Source of the DNA: DATDEW01 sp046590205
GTDB lineage: Bacteria > Bacteroidota > Ignavibacteria > Palsa-1295
DNA length: 43,692 nt
NCBI GenBank assembly: GCA_046590205.1
Contig: JBKJTT010000004.1
Coordinates: 1 to 43,692, forward strand
Reading direction: 5' to 3'
Of the stretch, positions 8,018-16,790 are shown piece by piece. A program made the position numbers and the translations under genes. Every line of letters starts with the position of its first letter. The stretch's first letter is position 1. The notes below the pieces were generated by a model. That model was not told the DNA's origin. It did no database searches and was given only the letters and a program-made list of their open reading frames with translations.

Positions 8018-9907
8018 CTAAAACCCATACTCTCGCCAACGACCCTCAACTTTCTTTGTTACTTCTTCTGGGGTTTCGCAGGGGTTTGGGTAGCCGGACT
8101 TCCAGGTAGCATCTATGCCCATGACTCCGTCGTAGATGGTTGTAACGCCTTCGAGACGGGTTGAGGTGAACTCAATGTCACGGGCGGCATCGAAACGCGT
8201 AAAGATACCCCAGATAATTTCCATATCGCTTGAGAGATTCACGTCTTTGCTGACTACAGCGACAATCTTCGTCCCCTTGGGTAAATGTCCTATACGTTCG
8301 GGATGCACGAGCTTCTCGATGACTTCCCTCCCTGCAGTCTTCGAAGGAGTCGGCAGGTCATTCTCCATACTGAAAGCAGCATTCGTTTCTGCTCGGTATG
8401 CGCCACGTACTTTCACTACAAGGAGCACATCTTCAATTAATGCATACTCGCTTATTCGACTATCAAGACGCGTCAGGTCTTCGGGCTGTGTGCCAACTTT
8501 CTCGAAGAATGGCGATGACTTTCGTGGCGGATATTTTCCTCCACTCGAAACGGTATCGAGTTTTAGTGTTGCATCTATGAGGAGCTTCGAGCCGAGATTC
8601 ATCGTGTAACTCGTGAAGTCGAGCGTATCCATCGGCACTTTGTTCAGGATGAGCGCATCATAGTGCGGGTCATAATGCGTAGCTATCTCACGTAAGATTG
8701 CACGGAAGTTTCTATTATTGACATGCTCGCCGACCATCACTGCACATTTTGTTAGCGATAGCTGTCCGTCGGTCGAGAGCGAGAGCGCAGTCTTCATCGC
8801 TTCTTTTCCGTAACGTTGTTTTGTCGAGACGCCCAGGAAGTTGTGAAAACCGGATTCATAGAATGCCCAAACATCACGCACTTCGGGGTGAGTCAGCTTT
8901 GCAAGCGGTCCAAGTATTCGCTGTGTTGCATCGCCGAGCCATTTGTCTTCCATTGGTGGTTTGCCGACGACTGTTGCGGCGAATATCGGATTCGCACGGT
9001 GTGTAATAGTCTTCACATGAAAGATTGGATACATCGCAGCATGTGAGTAATGCCCGAAGTGATCGCCAAACGGTCCTTCCTGGCGGCGTTCATGCGGCGG
9101 GACGATCCCCTCAATAATAAACTCCGCTTCGGCAGGGACGAGTATTGATATATGTTTTCCGCGAGTCATTCGTGTTGCTTCACCACGAAGGAAACCTGCG
9201 AACATGACCTCATCAATTCCTTCAGGCAACGGAGCAATAGTCGCAAGAAGTAAGGCAGGGTCGCTACCGACAGCAATTGCTACTTCAAGGGGCTTGTTCA
9301 TCGCTTCGGCTACTGAATAATGAAAGCCACCGCCTTTTTGTATCTGCCAGTGAATGCCTGTCGTTACTCTATCATAGAGCTGGATGCGATACATTCCGAG
9401 ATTACGCTTGCCTGTTTTGGGGTCGTAGGTAAATACTTGCGGAAGCGTAATGAATTTACCTGCGTCGTCCTTCCATGTTTGTAATACAGGAAGTGTATCA
9501 AGTTTTGCACCAAGATTTATTTGTTGCGAGGGAGCATTTCCACTTGAGCTGACTCTTGCGGACATTATCCTTCGCCCAAGCGGACGGACTGCATTAAATA
9601 TCTTCGATGGTGATGGAGGCATTGCCTCTTCGACTAAATGAATTAACTGTTCACCCAGTTTATCAGGATTCTCGCCTATCGCATACTCAACTCGTTTATC
9701 ACTTGATAGTATATTCATCGCAAGCTGGTATGGCGAGCCAATGACATTTTCGAATAGAAGCGCCTTGCCGCTCTCTTGCATTGCTTTTACTGCAATCGTT
9801 GATGCCTCAAGGTATGGGTCAACTGGTACAGTAATGCGCTGAAGTTCGCCTTGCTTTTCGAGGAAGGCGTAAAAATCTTGGAGTGAGCGGAAAATCGGTC
9901 TCGCCAT
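8018..9907 (-). CDS. UbiD-family prenylated-FMN-dependent decarboxylase (menaquinone, MqnL-like)
   Basis: UbiD-fold decarboxylase of about 629 residues that uses the prenylated FMN made by UbiX. Family features include the N-terminal LQDFYAFLEKQGEL, the AMNILSSDKRVEYAIG region, LPVLQTWKDDAG, the central YRIQLYDRVTTGIHWQ, EGPFGDHFGHYS and the C-terminal DATWKSGYPNPCETP. An in-frame ATG exists upstream at 9946, but it lies inside ubiX. The ATG at 9907 sits one base after the ubiX stop and begins MARPIFRSLQDF, so I prefer it. Next to ubiX and a UbiA-like prenyltransferase, it most likely decarboxylates a 1,4-dihydroxy-6-naphthoate-derived prenylated intermediate in the futalosine menaquinone route. 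That step is inferred from context. Confidence 0.9.
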   Translation of the reverse strand: MARPIFRSLQDFYAFLEKQGELQRITVPVDPYLEASTIAVKAMQESGKALLFENVIGSPYQLAMNILSSDKRVEYAIGENPDKLGEQLIHLVEEAMPPSPSKIFNAVRPLGRRIMSARVSSSGNAPSQQINLGAKLDTLPVLQTWKDDAGKFITLPQVFTYDPKTGKRNLGMYRIQLYDRVTTGIHWQIQKGGGFHYSVAEAMNKPLEVAIAVGSDPALLLATIAPLPEGIDEVMFAGFLRGEATRMTRGKHISILVPAEAEFIIEGIVPPHERRQEGPFGDHFGHYSHAAMYPIFHVKTITHRANPIFAATVVGKPPMEDKWLGDATQRILGPLAKLTHPEVRDVWAFYESGFHNFLGVSTKQRYGKEAMKTALSLSTDGQLSLTKCAVMVGEHVNNRNFRAILREIATHYDPHYDALILNKVPMDTLDFTSYTMNLGSKLLIDATLKLDTVSSGGKYPPRKSSPFFEKVGTQPEDLTRLDSRISEYALIEDVLLVVKVRGAYRAETNAAFSMENDLPTPSKTAGREVIEKLVHPERIGHLPKGTKIVAVVSKDVNLSSDMEIIWGIFTRFDAARDIEFTSTRLEGVTTIYDGVMGIDATWKSGYPNPCETPEEVTKKVEGRWREYGF

Positions 9908-9908
9908 A

Positions 9909-10490
9909 TTATTCGAGTTCTTCGGAGCGCCAGCCCTTGCCGACATGGACTCCGCACTGTTGCAATACTTTGTTTACATACCCTTGCACATATTCTTCTA
10001 CTGTTTCAGGCACGAAGTAGAGCGGCGGTGAGATAGGCATGATGATCGCGCCATCACGAGATAATTTTGCTAGTTGTTCGAGGGTTATCGTTGAGAGTGG
10101 TGTCTCGCGGACACAGATAATAAGTTTGTATCTCTCTTTTAAGCAAACTGCCGCAGCGCGGGTGATGAGCGTATCGCCGATGCCCGAAGCTATCTTACCT
10201 ATCGTTGAAGTTGATGCAGGGATGATTACGAATGCGTCGAGATTTGTTGTACCGCTTGCAAGCGGCGAAGTCATATCGGTATCAGCAAATTCTTTTTTGA
10301 CGAATGGCGCAATCTCTTTCGAGGGGTCGCGCATCTTTAGCTCGTCTTTCATGACGGCTTTACCCCACTTGCTCAACACGACAAATTTATCGTGCGGGTA
10401 ACGCTTGAGGAAATCAAGCGCGTACACAGAGCCGCTAGAACCCGTGATGCCGACCCCAATACGTGGCGTTCTTTCTTTTTCTTTACTCAT
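9909..10490 (-). CDS. ubiX: UbiX-family flavin prenyltransferase
   Basis: Makes prenylated FMN from FMN and dimethylallyl phosphate for its UbiD partner. The N-terminus has the flavodoxin-like IGVGITGSSGSVYALDFL. IIPASTSTIGKIASGIGDTLITRAA and RETPLSTITLEQLAKL are the conserved FMN and phosphate-binding stretches of the family, followed by GAIIMPISPPLY. The length of 193 residues is typical. It directly abuts the prenyltransferase gene upstream and the ubiD gene downstream, so the three are almost certainly translated from one transcript. Confidence 0.95.
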   Translation of the reverse strand: MSKEKERTPRIGVGITGSSGSVYALDFLKRYPHDKFVVLSKWGKAVMKDELKMRDPSKEIAPFVKKEFADTDMTSPLASGTTNLDAFVIIPASTSTIGKIASGIGDTLITRAAAVCLKERYKLIICVRETPLSTITLEQLAKLSRDGAIIMPISPPLYFVPETVEEYVQGYVNKVLQQCGVHVGKGWRSEELE

Positions 10491-11366
10491 TTATAATTGT
10501 CCGTAAGCCGAAAAAAATACAAAGAAGAACACAACAAAACCCACGACAGTATTGATATGGAAAAATGCAAGTTCTACATCGTCGGCTTTCTTGTTTTCAA
10601 GGATAAGGAGTATCCCTGCAATGACAAGTAGTGCAATGCCGATGATACTTCCGGGGAAAGCCGTCACGTATAAAGAAACGAGAAACAAATATGCGACTGC
10701 ATGTGTGAGCAGCGAATACTTCAATGCTTGTTTTTTCCCATATACTGATGGGAAAGAAAACAAACCTTCTCTTTTATCAAACTCTTCATCGCTGGTAGAA
10801 TAGATAATATCAAAGCCCGATACCCAAAGCCATGTGAAGATTGTAAGTAGCATTACGGGAATAATAAACTCATCAATAACAGGACGCACTGCGAAATAGC
10901 CACCGAGTGGACCTAAGCCAAGAGACAAACCAACTCCAAAATGTGCGAAGCGTGTAAATCGCTTCATATATGGGTAGAGAAGAAAGACAAGTATAGGAAT
11001 TGGAGATAAAAGTAGGCAGAGCGTATTGATAGAGTAGGCAGCGATCATGTAAGCAATAAATCCGCACACGAGCACAATGTACGCTTGATTGAGATTCATT
11101 TTTCCCGAAGGCAGATCGCGCATTGCTGTGCGGGGGTTCTTTGCATCAATTTTTCTATCAATGATACGGTTTAGCGCAAAACCAACTGTTCGAGCGCCAG
11201 TTGCGGCAAGAAGTACAAGCAAGCTGATTCGCACCAACTCACCAGATTCGGGAACGAGTATTCCATGCTTCACATTTGCGAGTAAGCCAAGCATCATACC
11301 TGCATAGATAACAGGCAATGAAAAAACCGTATGTTCTATCTTAATAAATGAAAAGTATTTCTTCAT
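10491..11366 (-). CDS. UbiA-family polyprenyltransferase (MqnP-like)
   Basis: Polytopic membrane prenyltransferase with both Asp-rich motifs: NRIIDRKIDAKNPRT at about residues 67-81 (NxxxDxxxD with a trailing RT) and DIIYSTSDEEFD in the second half (DxxYxxxDxxxD). About eight to nine hydrophobic segments are visible and the length (291) is normal. The position next to ubiX and ubiD without other ubiquinone genes favours MqnP, the prenyltransferase of the futalosine menaquinone pathway, over 4-hydroxybenzoate octaprenyltransferase. It overlaps aroQ by 4 bp. Confidence 0.88.
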   Translation of the reverse strand: MKKYFSFIKIEHTVFSLPVIYAGMMLGLLANVKHGILVPESGELVRISLLVLLAATGARTVGFALNRIIDRKIDAKNPRTAMRDLPSGKMNLNQAYIVLVCGFIAYMIAAYSINTLCLLLSPIPILVFLLYPYMKRFTRFAHFGVGLSLGLGPLGGYFAVRPVIDEFIIPVMLLTIFTWLWVSGFDIIYSTSDEEFDKREGLFSFPSVYGKKQALKYSLLTHAVAYLFLVSLYVTAFPGSIIGIALLVIAGILLILENKKADDVELAFFHINTVVGFVVFFFVFFSAYGQL

Positions 11367-11782
11367 GAAATTAACTGTTTCAATGCCTCGCTATACCCTT
11401 TTGCTCCAAGTCCCATGATGCGCTCAATATTTGGGAGTCCGTCGAGAACAGAGAATCTTCTAAACTCTTCGCGTTTGGATATGTCTGATAAGTGCACTTC
11501 GATCGTTCTTTTAGCAAAGCTTGCTATCGCATCACGCAAAGAATATGAATAGTGTGTTAATGCACCCGGATTGATGATAAGTCCGTCTGCCCATTTGCGA
11601 TACTCATGGATAAAGTCGATAAGTTTTCCTTCATTATTCGACTGGTGGATTGCGAGATGATGCCCATCCGCTTCATTACGAAGCGCGGCATTTATCTCCC
11701 AGAGTGTTGTCGTCCCATAGATATGCGGCTCGCGCTCGCCGAGAAGATTCAGATTCGGTCCATGTAAGATGAGTATGTTCAT
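11363..11782 (-). CDS. aroQ: Type II 3-dehydroquinate dehydratase
   Basis: Shikimate-pathway enzyme converting 3-dehydroquinate to 3-dehydroshikimate. The family motifs are all present: GPNLNLLGEREPHIYG at the N-terminus with the catalytic Tyr of the lid, QSNNEGKLIDFIH, INPGALTHYSYSLRDAI and EVHLSDISKREEFRR. The length of 139 residues is typical of the small dodecameric type. It overlaps the TonB-receptor gene upstream by 1 bp and the prenyltransferase downstream by 4 bp. It supplies chorismate, which feeds the futalosine route, so its place next to the quinone genes is sensible. Confidence 0.97.
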   Translation of the reverse strand: MNILILHGPNLNLLGEREPHIYGTTTLWEINAALRNEADGHHLAIHQSNNEGKLIDFIHEYRKWADGLIINPGALTHYSYSLRDAIASFAKRTIEVHLSDISKREEFRRFSVLDGLPNIERIMGLGAKGYSEALKQLIS

Positions 11783-13965
11783 TAAAAGACAGATTCGAGT
11801 TTTACCGAAACACTTCTTGGCGGAGCCATATTCCCTACCATTTCCACATAATAGTAATTAAGCAGATTTTGGCATTGTAGCGTAATCGTAATCGGCACTG
11901 ACGTTAACTCCCGAAATGAATAGCCAATCCTTGCATCGAAGATATATGCATTTACACGAGCAGTAGCATCAGGTACTTGTTGAATAAGTATCGGATCAAT
12001 GGATTCATACTGACTTATATAACGGAAGTCAGCCGATGCAATAAAATCCCACTGCTTCATTTCAATGCGTGATTGTAAAAGATGTCTCGGGCGGAAATTC
12101 AAGATCGAATTTGTCGTTATGTTATGAGGGTAGATATAGGTATATCCAAGTCGAAGTTTTAGTAACTCCGAAGCAAACGGCGTGAACTCTACCACCTCCT
12201 CATGCCCGAATATCTCGGCATCAGTGATGTTCGAAAAACGAATGTACGTAGGCGATTCTTCTGACACAAATCCCGGCTCGATGAGTTGGTCGAACTTAGA
12301 GTAGAAGACTGCTCCGTCAAGCATGAGGTATTTGTCTTGATACATCGCTCCGACTTCAAGTGAGTAGCTCTTTTCCGGAACAAGCGATGGATTCGGTTTT
12401 ATTGTAAATCCGTTGAGTACCTGATCCGTATATTTCTCTATAATGCTTGGCGCACGAAAGCCCGTACCAAACGAAGCGCGCATGACCACATCTTCGATTG
12501 GTGTATTCCATGTGACTCCGAACTTCGGTGAAATGCTTCCGATGAATTTATCAGTATCGTATTTATAGAAATCACCTCTTACGCCAAGAGTGAGAATTAC
12601 CGGCTTGATAGTATATTCGCCTTGCACATATAGCCCTGTGTTAATACCATCGTGATCGCCTGATACATTCGATGAGACCGACTGATAGCCAACGGTAATA
12701 CCTTTCGTAAGATAGAGGTTGTTCAAGAGAAAGTATCCGCTCTGCCCGTCGAGCAAATGATTCGCGGCACTTGACGCGGGATGAACGGTATCTTGTTCGT
12801 TGAGCGGAGCAGTCTCATAATGAGTGAAGAACGAGGATGCCTTTATGTCAAGATATGCAACATCGCCAAGCAAGGTCTTGAATGCACCGTATAGATTCAG
12901 CTTTGTTGAAATGATCCGTTCATTAAGTGCAGAAAGTGAGTCAGCAGGTTTGTAGGCATTCGAGAGGTCTTTCCAATAGAGCCAATTGCCATGCTCATTA
13001 TAGGAATAGAGCGTAGAGAACGTAAGGTCAGCATTCTCTGATGTAGGCGTTGTAAGTTTTAGAAAACCGCTTCCGTTATACGTATCATCGCCCATTCTAT
13101 ACCCTTCGTCGCGTTTATATGCTCCGCTTGCAAGGATGCCGACCTCACCGAAGGTATTTGATGTGCCTGCTTCGATATTGTAATATCTGCGATCGAGTTC
13201 ACGAAGATTCCACTGCTCGTGTGTCGGTTCTTCATATCTTCCGAGAGAAACATTCACTCCACCAAGCCACGACTTTGAAGGTTTGCGAGTGATGACATTG
13301 ATGATACCGCCTAATGCGCTTGAGCCATATAAGGCAGAGCCGGCACCTTTGACGACTTCAATACTTTGGATGTTAATCATCGGCACGGCATCAAACTTTA
13401 TGTCGCCATTATCGGCTGATAGCATCGGCATACCATCCATCATATAGAGTACGCGCGAACCGACAGCACGCGAATACCCCGACGAGCCGCGAATGCTCAC
13501 CTGATCTTCGGTAACGCTTACGCCCGGAATAAATCGCAACACTTCATCAATCTCACGTGGAGCGCGAGATTGTATCTCTGCTTCTCTTACGACACTCATC
13601 GAAATAGGCACATCCTGTGAAACAGAAGCATGACGCTGAGCGGTAACGACAACTTCATCTTTTTCAAGTGGTAGTGATTCGAGCAAAATAATATTCGGTG
13701 CCTCACTTATCACAAGCAAAGTATCTCTGTAGCCAAGAGCGCGAATATCAATCAAGAATATCTCAAGCGCTGACTTGCGAATCGTTAGTCCGTTTCCATT
13801 AGTGAATTGTTTGCCCGCTATGGATCCGTCTTTCTCTTTGAAGATGATTATGGCTCCGGCTATCGGCTCATTTGTTTTACTGTCTTGTAACTTCACGACA
13901 AGATTATCCTGTCCATACGCAAGAGTTACCACAAACGCCAGTACTATGGTCAGAGTTATCTTCAT
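11782..13965 (-). CDS. TonB-dependent outer-membrane receptor
   Basis: Outer-membrane active transporter of 727 residues. A signal peptide (ITLTIVLAFVVTLAYGQ) is followed by a carboxypeptidase-regulatory-like beta-sandwich (about 20-100), the plug domain (about 115-225: EIDEVLRFIPGVSVTEDQ, SIRGSSGYSRAVGSRVL, IEVVKGAGSALYGSSALGG) and a long beta-barrel ending in aromatic Phe (SVKLESVF). The extra N-terminal domain is typical of Bacteroidota receptors. No SusD partner is present. Two small lipoprotein genes precede it and overlap or abut it, and could be accessory. The substrate is not evident. Confidence 0.95.
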   Translation of the reverse strand: MKITLTIVLAFVVTLAYGQDNLVVKLQDSKTNEPIAGAIIIFKEKDGSIAGKQFTNGNGLTIRKSALEIFLIDIRALGYRDTLLVISEAPNIILLESLPLEKDEVVVTAQRHASVSQDVPISMSVVREAEIQSRAPREIDEVLRFIPGVSVTEDQVSIRGSSGYSRAVGSRVLYMMDGMPMLSADNGDIKFDAVPMINIQSIEVVKGAGSALYGSSALGGIINVITRKPSKSWLGGVNVSLGRYEEPTHEQWNLRELDRRYYNIEAGTSNTFGEVGILASGAYKRDEGYRMGDDTYNGSGFLKLTTPTSENADLTFSTLYSYNEHGNWLYWKDLSNAYKPADSLSALNERIISTKLNLYGAFKTLLGDVAYLDIKASSFFTHYETAPLNEQDTVHPASSAANHLLDGQSGYFLLNNLYLTKGITVGYQSVSSNVSGDHDGINTGLYVQGEYTIKPVILTLGVRGDFYKYDTDKFIGSISPKFGVTWNTPIEDVVMRASFGTGFRAPSIIEKYTDQVLNGFTIKPNPSLVPEKSYSLEVGAMYQDKYLMLDGAVFYSKFDQLIEPGFVSEESPTYIRFSNITDAEIFGHEEVVEFTPFASELLKLRLGYTYIYPHNITTNSILNFRPRHLLQSRIEMKQWDFIASADFRYISQYESIDPILIQQVPDATARVNAYIFDARIGYSFRELTSVPITITLQCQNLLNYYYVEMVGNMAPPRSVSVKLESVF

Positions 13966-14438
13966 TGGATAAACGGTTGGCGTGGCAGTGAATCAAACCT
14001 GACTCTGATATTTACTCCTGTAATGTTATCACCACCTTTGAGGTCAAAGACTCGTGCAGAGTCACTGGCCGTGTGCGCGAATCCTACGACTTGCCAATCT
14101 TTGAGTGGGTTGTCATAATTATGCGCAACGCCGAGATAATTATATCTCCCTGCCTTGACGGTGAAGGAGAATGTTGTATCACGGAACGTGCATTTATCTA
14201 ATTCTGAATAAAAGAACTCGGTATTCAGCCCTACAAAAAGTTGTAACTCGGTATATGGTTCGGGCGGAGTTGCAAGTACGACGGCAAGCAGAACAACCGA
14301 ATCACACGGCGGAAATGTACCGACATAGGTAATTGTGCCAGAAATAGTCGCCAGCGATGAAGGCGGAGGCGGCTCCAGACCTTTATCGCATGATAGAAAG
14401 AGTATCGAGAGAACAAGAACGCTCCAGAACTGGCGCAT
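13962..14438 (-). CDS. Small lipoprotein, TonB-receptor neighbour
   Basis: A 158-residue protein with an N-terminal lipoprotein-type signal (WSVLVLSILFLSC, Cys at 17). The mature part begins with a Pro-rich stretch and reads like a beta-sandwich: ATISGTITYVGTFPPCDSVVLL, SFTVKAGRYNYLGVAHNYD, GDNITGVNIRVRFD. This resembles carboxypeptidase-regulatory/prealbumin-like domains, but I do not recognise a family. It overlaps the TonB-receptor start by 4 bp, so it is translationally coupled to it. A role beside the receptor at the envelope is inferred from context only. Confidence 0.8.
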   Translation of the reverse strand: MRQFWSVLVLSILFLSCDKGLEPPPPSSLATISGTITYVGTFPPCDSVVLLAVVLATPPEPYTELQLFVGLNTEFFYSELDKCTFRDTTFSFTVKAGRYNYLGVAHNYDNPLKDWQVVGFAHTASDSARVFDLKGGDNITGVNIRVRFDSLPRQPFIQ

Positions 14439-14452
14439 TACTATTTTAATGA

Positions 14453-15133
14453 TTACTTTAATCGTTGTTCGAGAAGTTCATTCGTCCAGAGCGTCGCTCC
14501 GGTCTTGTCATAAATATATTGCAAAACTACGCCAACATTTTGCGCGAAGTACCAAACATGCTTTGAACTGTCTGCATATTCGGATAATATAGATTCCTTG
14601 CCTGATCGACGAATGAGATATTCGACCCGAAAAACATTATTATAGACACTATCACCAACCCTGATATTTGCGTAATATTGACTTACAAATGCAGATATAC
14701 CAATGTGAGCAGAATCAGGTGTGATGTAATCTGTTGAAGCCAACCATGACCTCCCTTCTTTAAGCGTATCGCGAAGCATGTAGAGGCGTGTATCAAGCTT
14801 CGATGAGCTATCGCCGTACGAGACTACGACTGAATCTGACACATAATACTCTACAATTCGATTCTGACTTGATGTATCCATAAATTGATAGATAGAGACA
14901 GGTGTATATCCGTCAGCCGTCGGGTTTGCGCTTTGCCCGATAAATTCAAAGTAGAATAATGAGTCTCGTTTTCCCAAGCGCAGGTCGGTATGCTGCCAAA
15001 GCTGCCTCTCGACGCTACTTTGGGGCGCAAAATATGATGCAAGGTTAGTCGCAACGAAATCCGGCTCCGCCGGCGGAAGCTCACTGCATCCAAGCACAAG
15101 AAAGCATACAATACTAAAAAAACTTTTCCTCAT
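14453..15133 (-). CDS. Lipoprotein of unknown function, first gene of the TonB/quinone cluster
   Basis: A 226-residue protein with a clear lipobox (FFSIVCFLVLGC, Cys at 16). The mature protein is predicted to be rich in beta strands and carries no motif that I recognise. It is the promoter-proximal gene of the tightly packed minus-strand cluster and is 14 bp upstream of the next lipoprotein gene. Its start codon lies next to a strong hairpin terminator that closes the sigma/anti-sigma operon. The promoter therefore must lie within that terminator region or between 15134 and about 15195. Confidence 0.8.
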   Translation of the reverse strand: MRKSFFSIVCFLVLGCSELPPAEPDFVATNLASYFAPQSSVERQLWQHTDLRLGKRDSLFYFEFIGQSANPTADGYTPVSIYQFMDTSSQNRIVEYYVSDSVVVSYGDSSSKLDTRLYMLRDTLKEGRSWLASTDYITPDSAHIGISAFVSQYYANIRVGDSVYNNVFRVEYLIRRSGKESILSEYADSSKHVWYFAQNVGVVLQYIYDKTGATLWTNELLEQRLK

Positions 15134-15138
15134 ATAAA

Positions 15139-15168
15139 AAAAAGGACAGGTGTTTGCCTGTCCTTTTT
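15139..15168 (-). terminator. Intrinsic terminator after the anti-sigma gene
   Basis: Perfect 12-bp stem (AAAAAGGACAGG / CCTGTCCTTTTT) with a 6-nt loop, lying 26 bp past the stop of the 15195-16763 gene. It is followed on the minus strand by a T-rich tract. Its A/T-flanked stem could work in both directions. Confidence 0.85.
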
Positions 15169-15194
15169 AACTATCAATTTAATAAGTAGTTCAC

Positions 15195-16763
15195 TTAAAA
15201 ATGCCATTGAACCTCGATAGCAGGACCAATGAACCCCGATAGCTCTTCGCTCTTTGGTGCAGAGATGAGGACAGGATGTTCATACGAGAATAGATTCTGC
15301 TTATCAGCAAGCGACGATGAGATGTCGTTTGTATAGAGAAGCGCTTCAATACCCAATCCGAGATCAAAGTTCTCGAAGAGTTCGAAGTGAGAGAATATGC
15401 TTGCGCGGGGGATGACACCGTTCTTCATGTCGGTCAACATTCCACCCATCAACTCAATAGGAGCTCCGATAATATCAAAACGAATGCCGATTTCGGCACT
15501 TACAACAGATTTCGATTGTAAAACAGGGACCAACTCAATTTGGCGGACACCGTCCTGATTCTTGCCCGCATTCTGCGCTTCGGTTTCGTATGGCATGAAC
15601 TGACCATACGAAAGCTTAGCTACTACCCAATCATTTAGATCGGCTGATAATTTAAACTCGACAAGTGAAGCAGATATTCCACCGGTACCAGGAGCAAAAC
15701 CACCGCCTGTGCGAATTGATGCTGTGGTACGCTCTAATATGGAATTCTCATTTTCGGCTTCAGGGTCACGACCAAAATATCCTTTTGAGCGAATATCAGA
15801 GATGCTTCCGCTTCTCATACCCCCATCATCCCACCATGCTTTTGTTGTTGCTTTGGCGAGTTCACGGTTGAGGTCAACGACCGGCTCGTTCTGCTTTGTC
15901 ATTTCGACGCGGTCATTGCTGACCGATGATGCAGGTGTGTTATTGAGCGCAACAATCGGAGTTGCATGTATTACTTCACTGGTAGAAGCAATATTCATTG
16001 CAGATGAACCAAGTCTGACATTCGTATTATACGATGCAAACTCAAGTGAATTCGGTATAATAGCAATATCACTACCAGAAATTGTACGAGAATTATTAGC
16101 TACTTCGAGTGAAGAATTGGTAGTAACCCCTGATGAACGAACAGATTCTAATCTATTCGCTTCAACTCCCGGACTTGCAGCTTCTACACGTTCAACCGGA
16201 ACACCAACCGTACTCATTGATGCAGTTGAAGTATTATCACTATTAGTATTCTTTGTAGATGAATTCAATGAACCCTCTAATGAAGAGATACTATTTGAAT
16301 TTGTAGAAACGCTGTTTGTATTTCCTGCAAATGTAGTCTCAACTGTTTGCGATGTTAAGCCAGGCAGGAAAAAATACATTAGTATTGCACCTGAAACGAA
16401 TGAGAATACAGAGCTAAATAATATTGCCGACTTACTGCGTTTGGCGACGACCTTTGTAGCTGCTTTGTCAAGGTTCTTCTCAAGCGATGCGCGGAGTATC
16501 TCGGCATTTTCATTCGAGCTATGGAATATCGGTCCTGCGTAGCCGTTAGCAGAGAGTGTCTCGAAGAGCGATGCCGTTACTGCTTTCGGCACGTTGTAAC
16601 GGTTCTTGCGTGCAAGCGCAGAGGTAAGCTCGCGAACTTGCAAGTGCTGCTTCAAGAGCGCACGCCGCTCAGGCGAAACCGCTAAACGGTGCAGTAACTC
16701 TTCCTCCTCGGCGGGAGCAAGATTACCATCCAAAAAATCTAAAACGCCATCTTCGATGATCAT
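15195..16763 (-). CDS. Dual membrane-spanning anti-sigma-like protein with C-terminal outer-membrane barrel-like domain
   Basis: A 522-residue protein encoded directly after the ECF sigma gene. Residues 1-105 are a soluble, helical, zinc-less anti-sigma-like domain (EDGVLDFLDGNLAPAEEEEL, SPERRALLKQHLQV). Residues about 113-135 form one transmembrane helix after a basic KRSK. Residues about 137-340 are low-complexity and rich in Ser, Asn and Thr, a plausible extended periplasmic tether. Residues about 345-522 read as alternating amphipathic beta strands, end in Phe (EVQWHF) and resemble a small outer-membrane barrel. GAGG precedes the ATG by 8 bases, supporting the start. This matches the layout of dual membrane-spanning anti-sigma factors known from Bacteroides. 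Sigma binding and barrel insertion are inferred. Confidence 0.8.
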   Translation of the reverse strand: MIIEDGVLDFLDGNLAPAEEEELLHRLAVSPERRALLKQHLQVRELTSALARKNRYNVPKAVTASLFETLSANGYAGPIFHSSNENAEILRASLEKNLDKAATKVVAKRSKSAILFSSVFSFVSGAILMYFFLPGLTSQTVETTFAGNTNSVSTNSNSISSLEGSLNSSTKNTNSDNTSTASMSTVGVPVERVEAASPGVEANRLESVRSSGVTTNSSLEVANNSRTISGSDIAIIPNSLEFASYNTNVRLGSSAMNIASTSEVIHATPIVALNNTPASSVSNDRVEMTKQNEPVVDLNRELAKATTKAWWDDGGMRSGSISDIRSKGYFGRDPEAENENSILERTTASIRTGGGFAPGTGGISASLVEFKLSADLNDWVVAKLSYGQFMPYETEAQNAGKNQDGVRQIELVPVLQSKSVVSAEIGIRFDIIGAPIELMGGMLTDMKNGVIPRASIFSHFELFENFDLGLGIEALLYTNDISSSLADKQNLFSYEHPVLISAPKSEELSGFIGPAIEVQWHF

Positions 16764-16790
16764 ATCATCCTCGTTTCTATAAAAAATTAT

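Noticed and set aside
15709..16542. A 277-codon open frame on the plus strand opposite the anti-sigma gene
   Set aside because: It lies wholly inside a well-supported gene with a matching operon, ribosome site and domains. The Ser/Asn/Thr-rich coding on the other strand has few stop-generating codons, which explains the long antisense frame.
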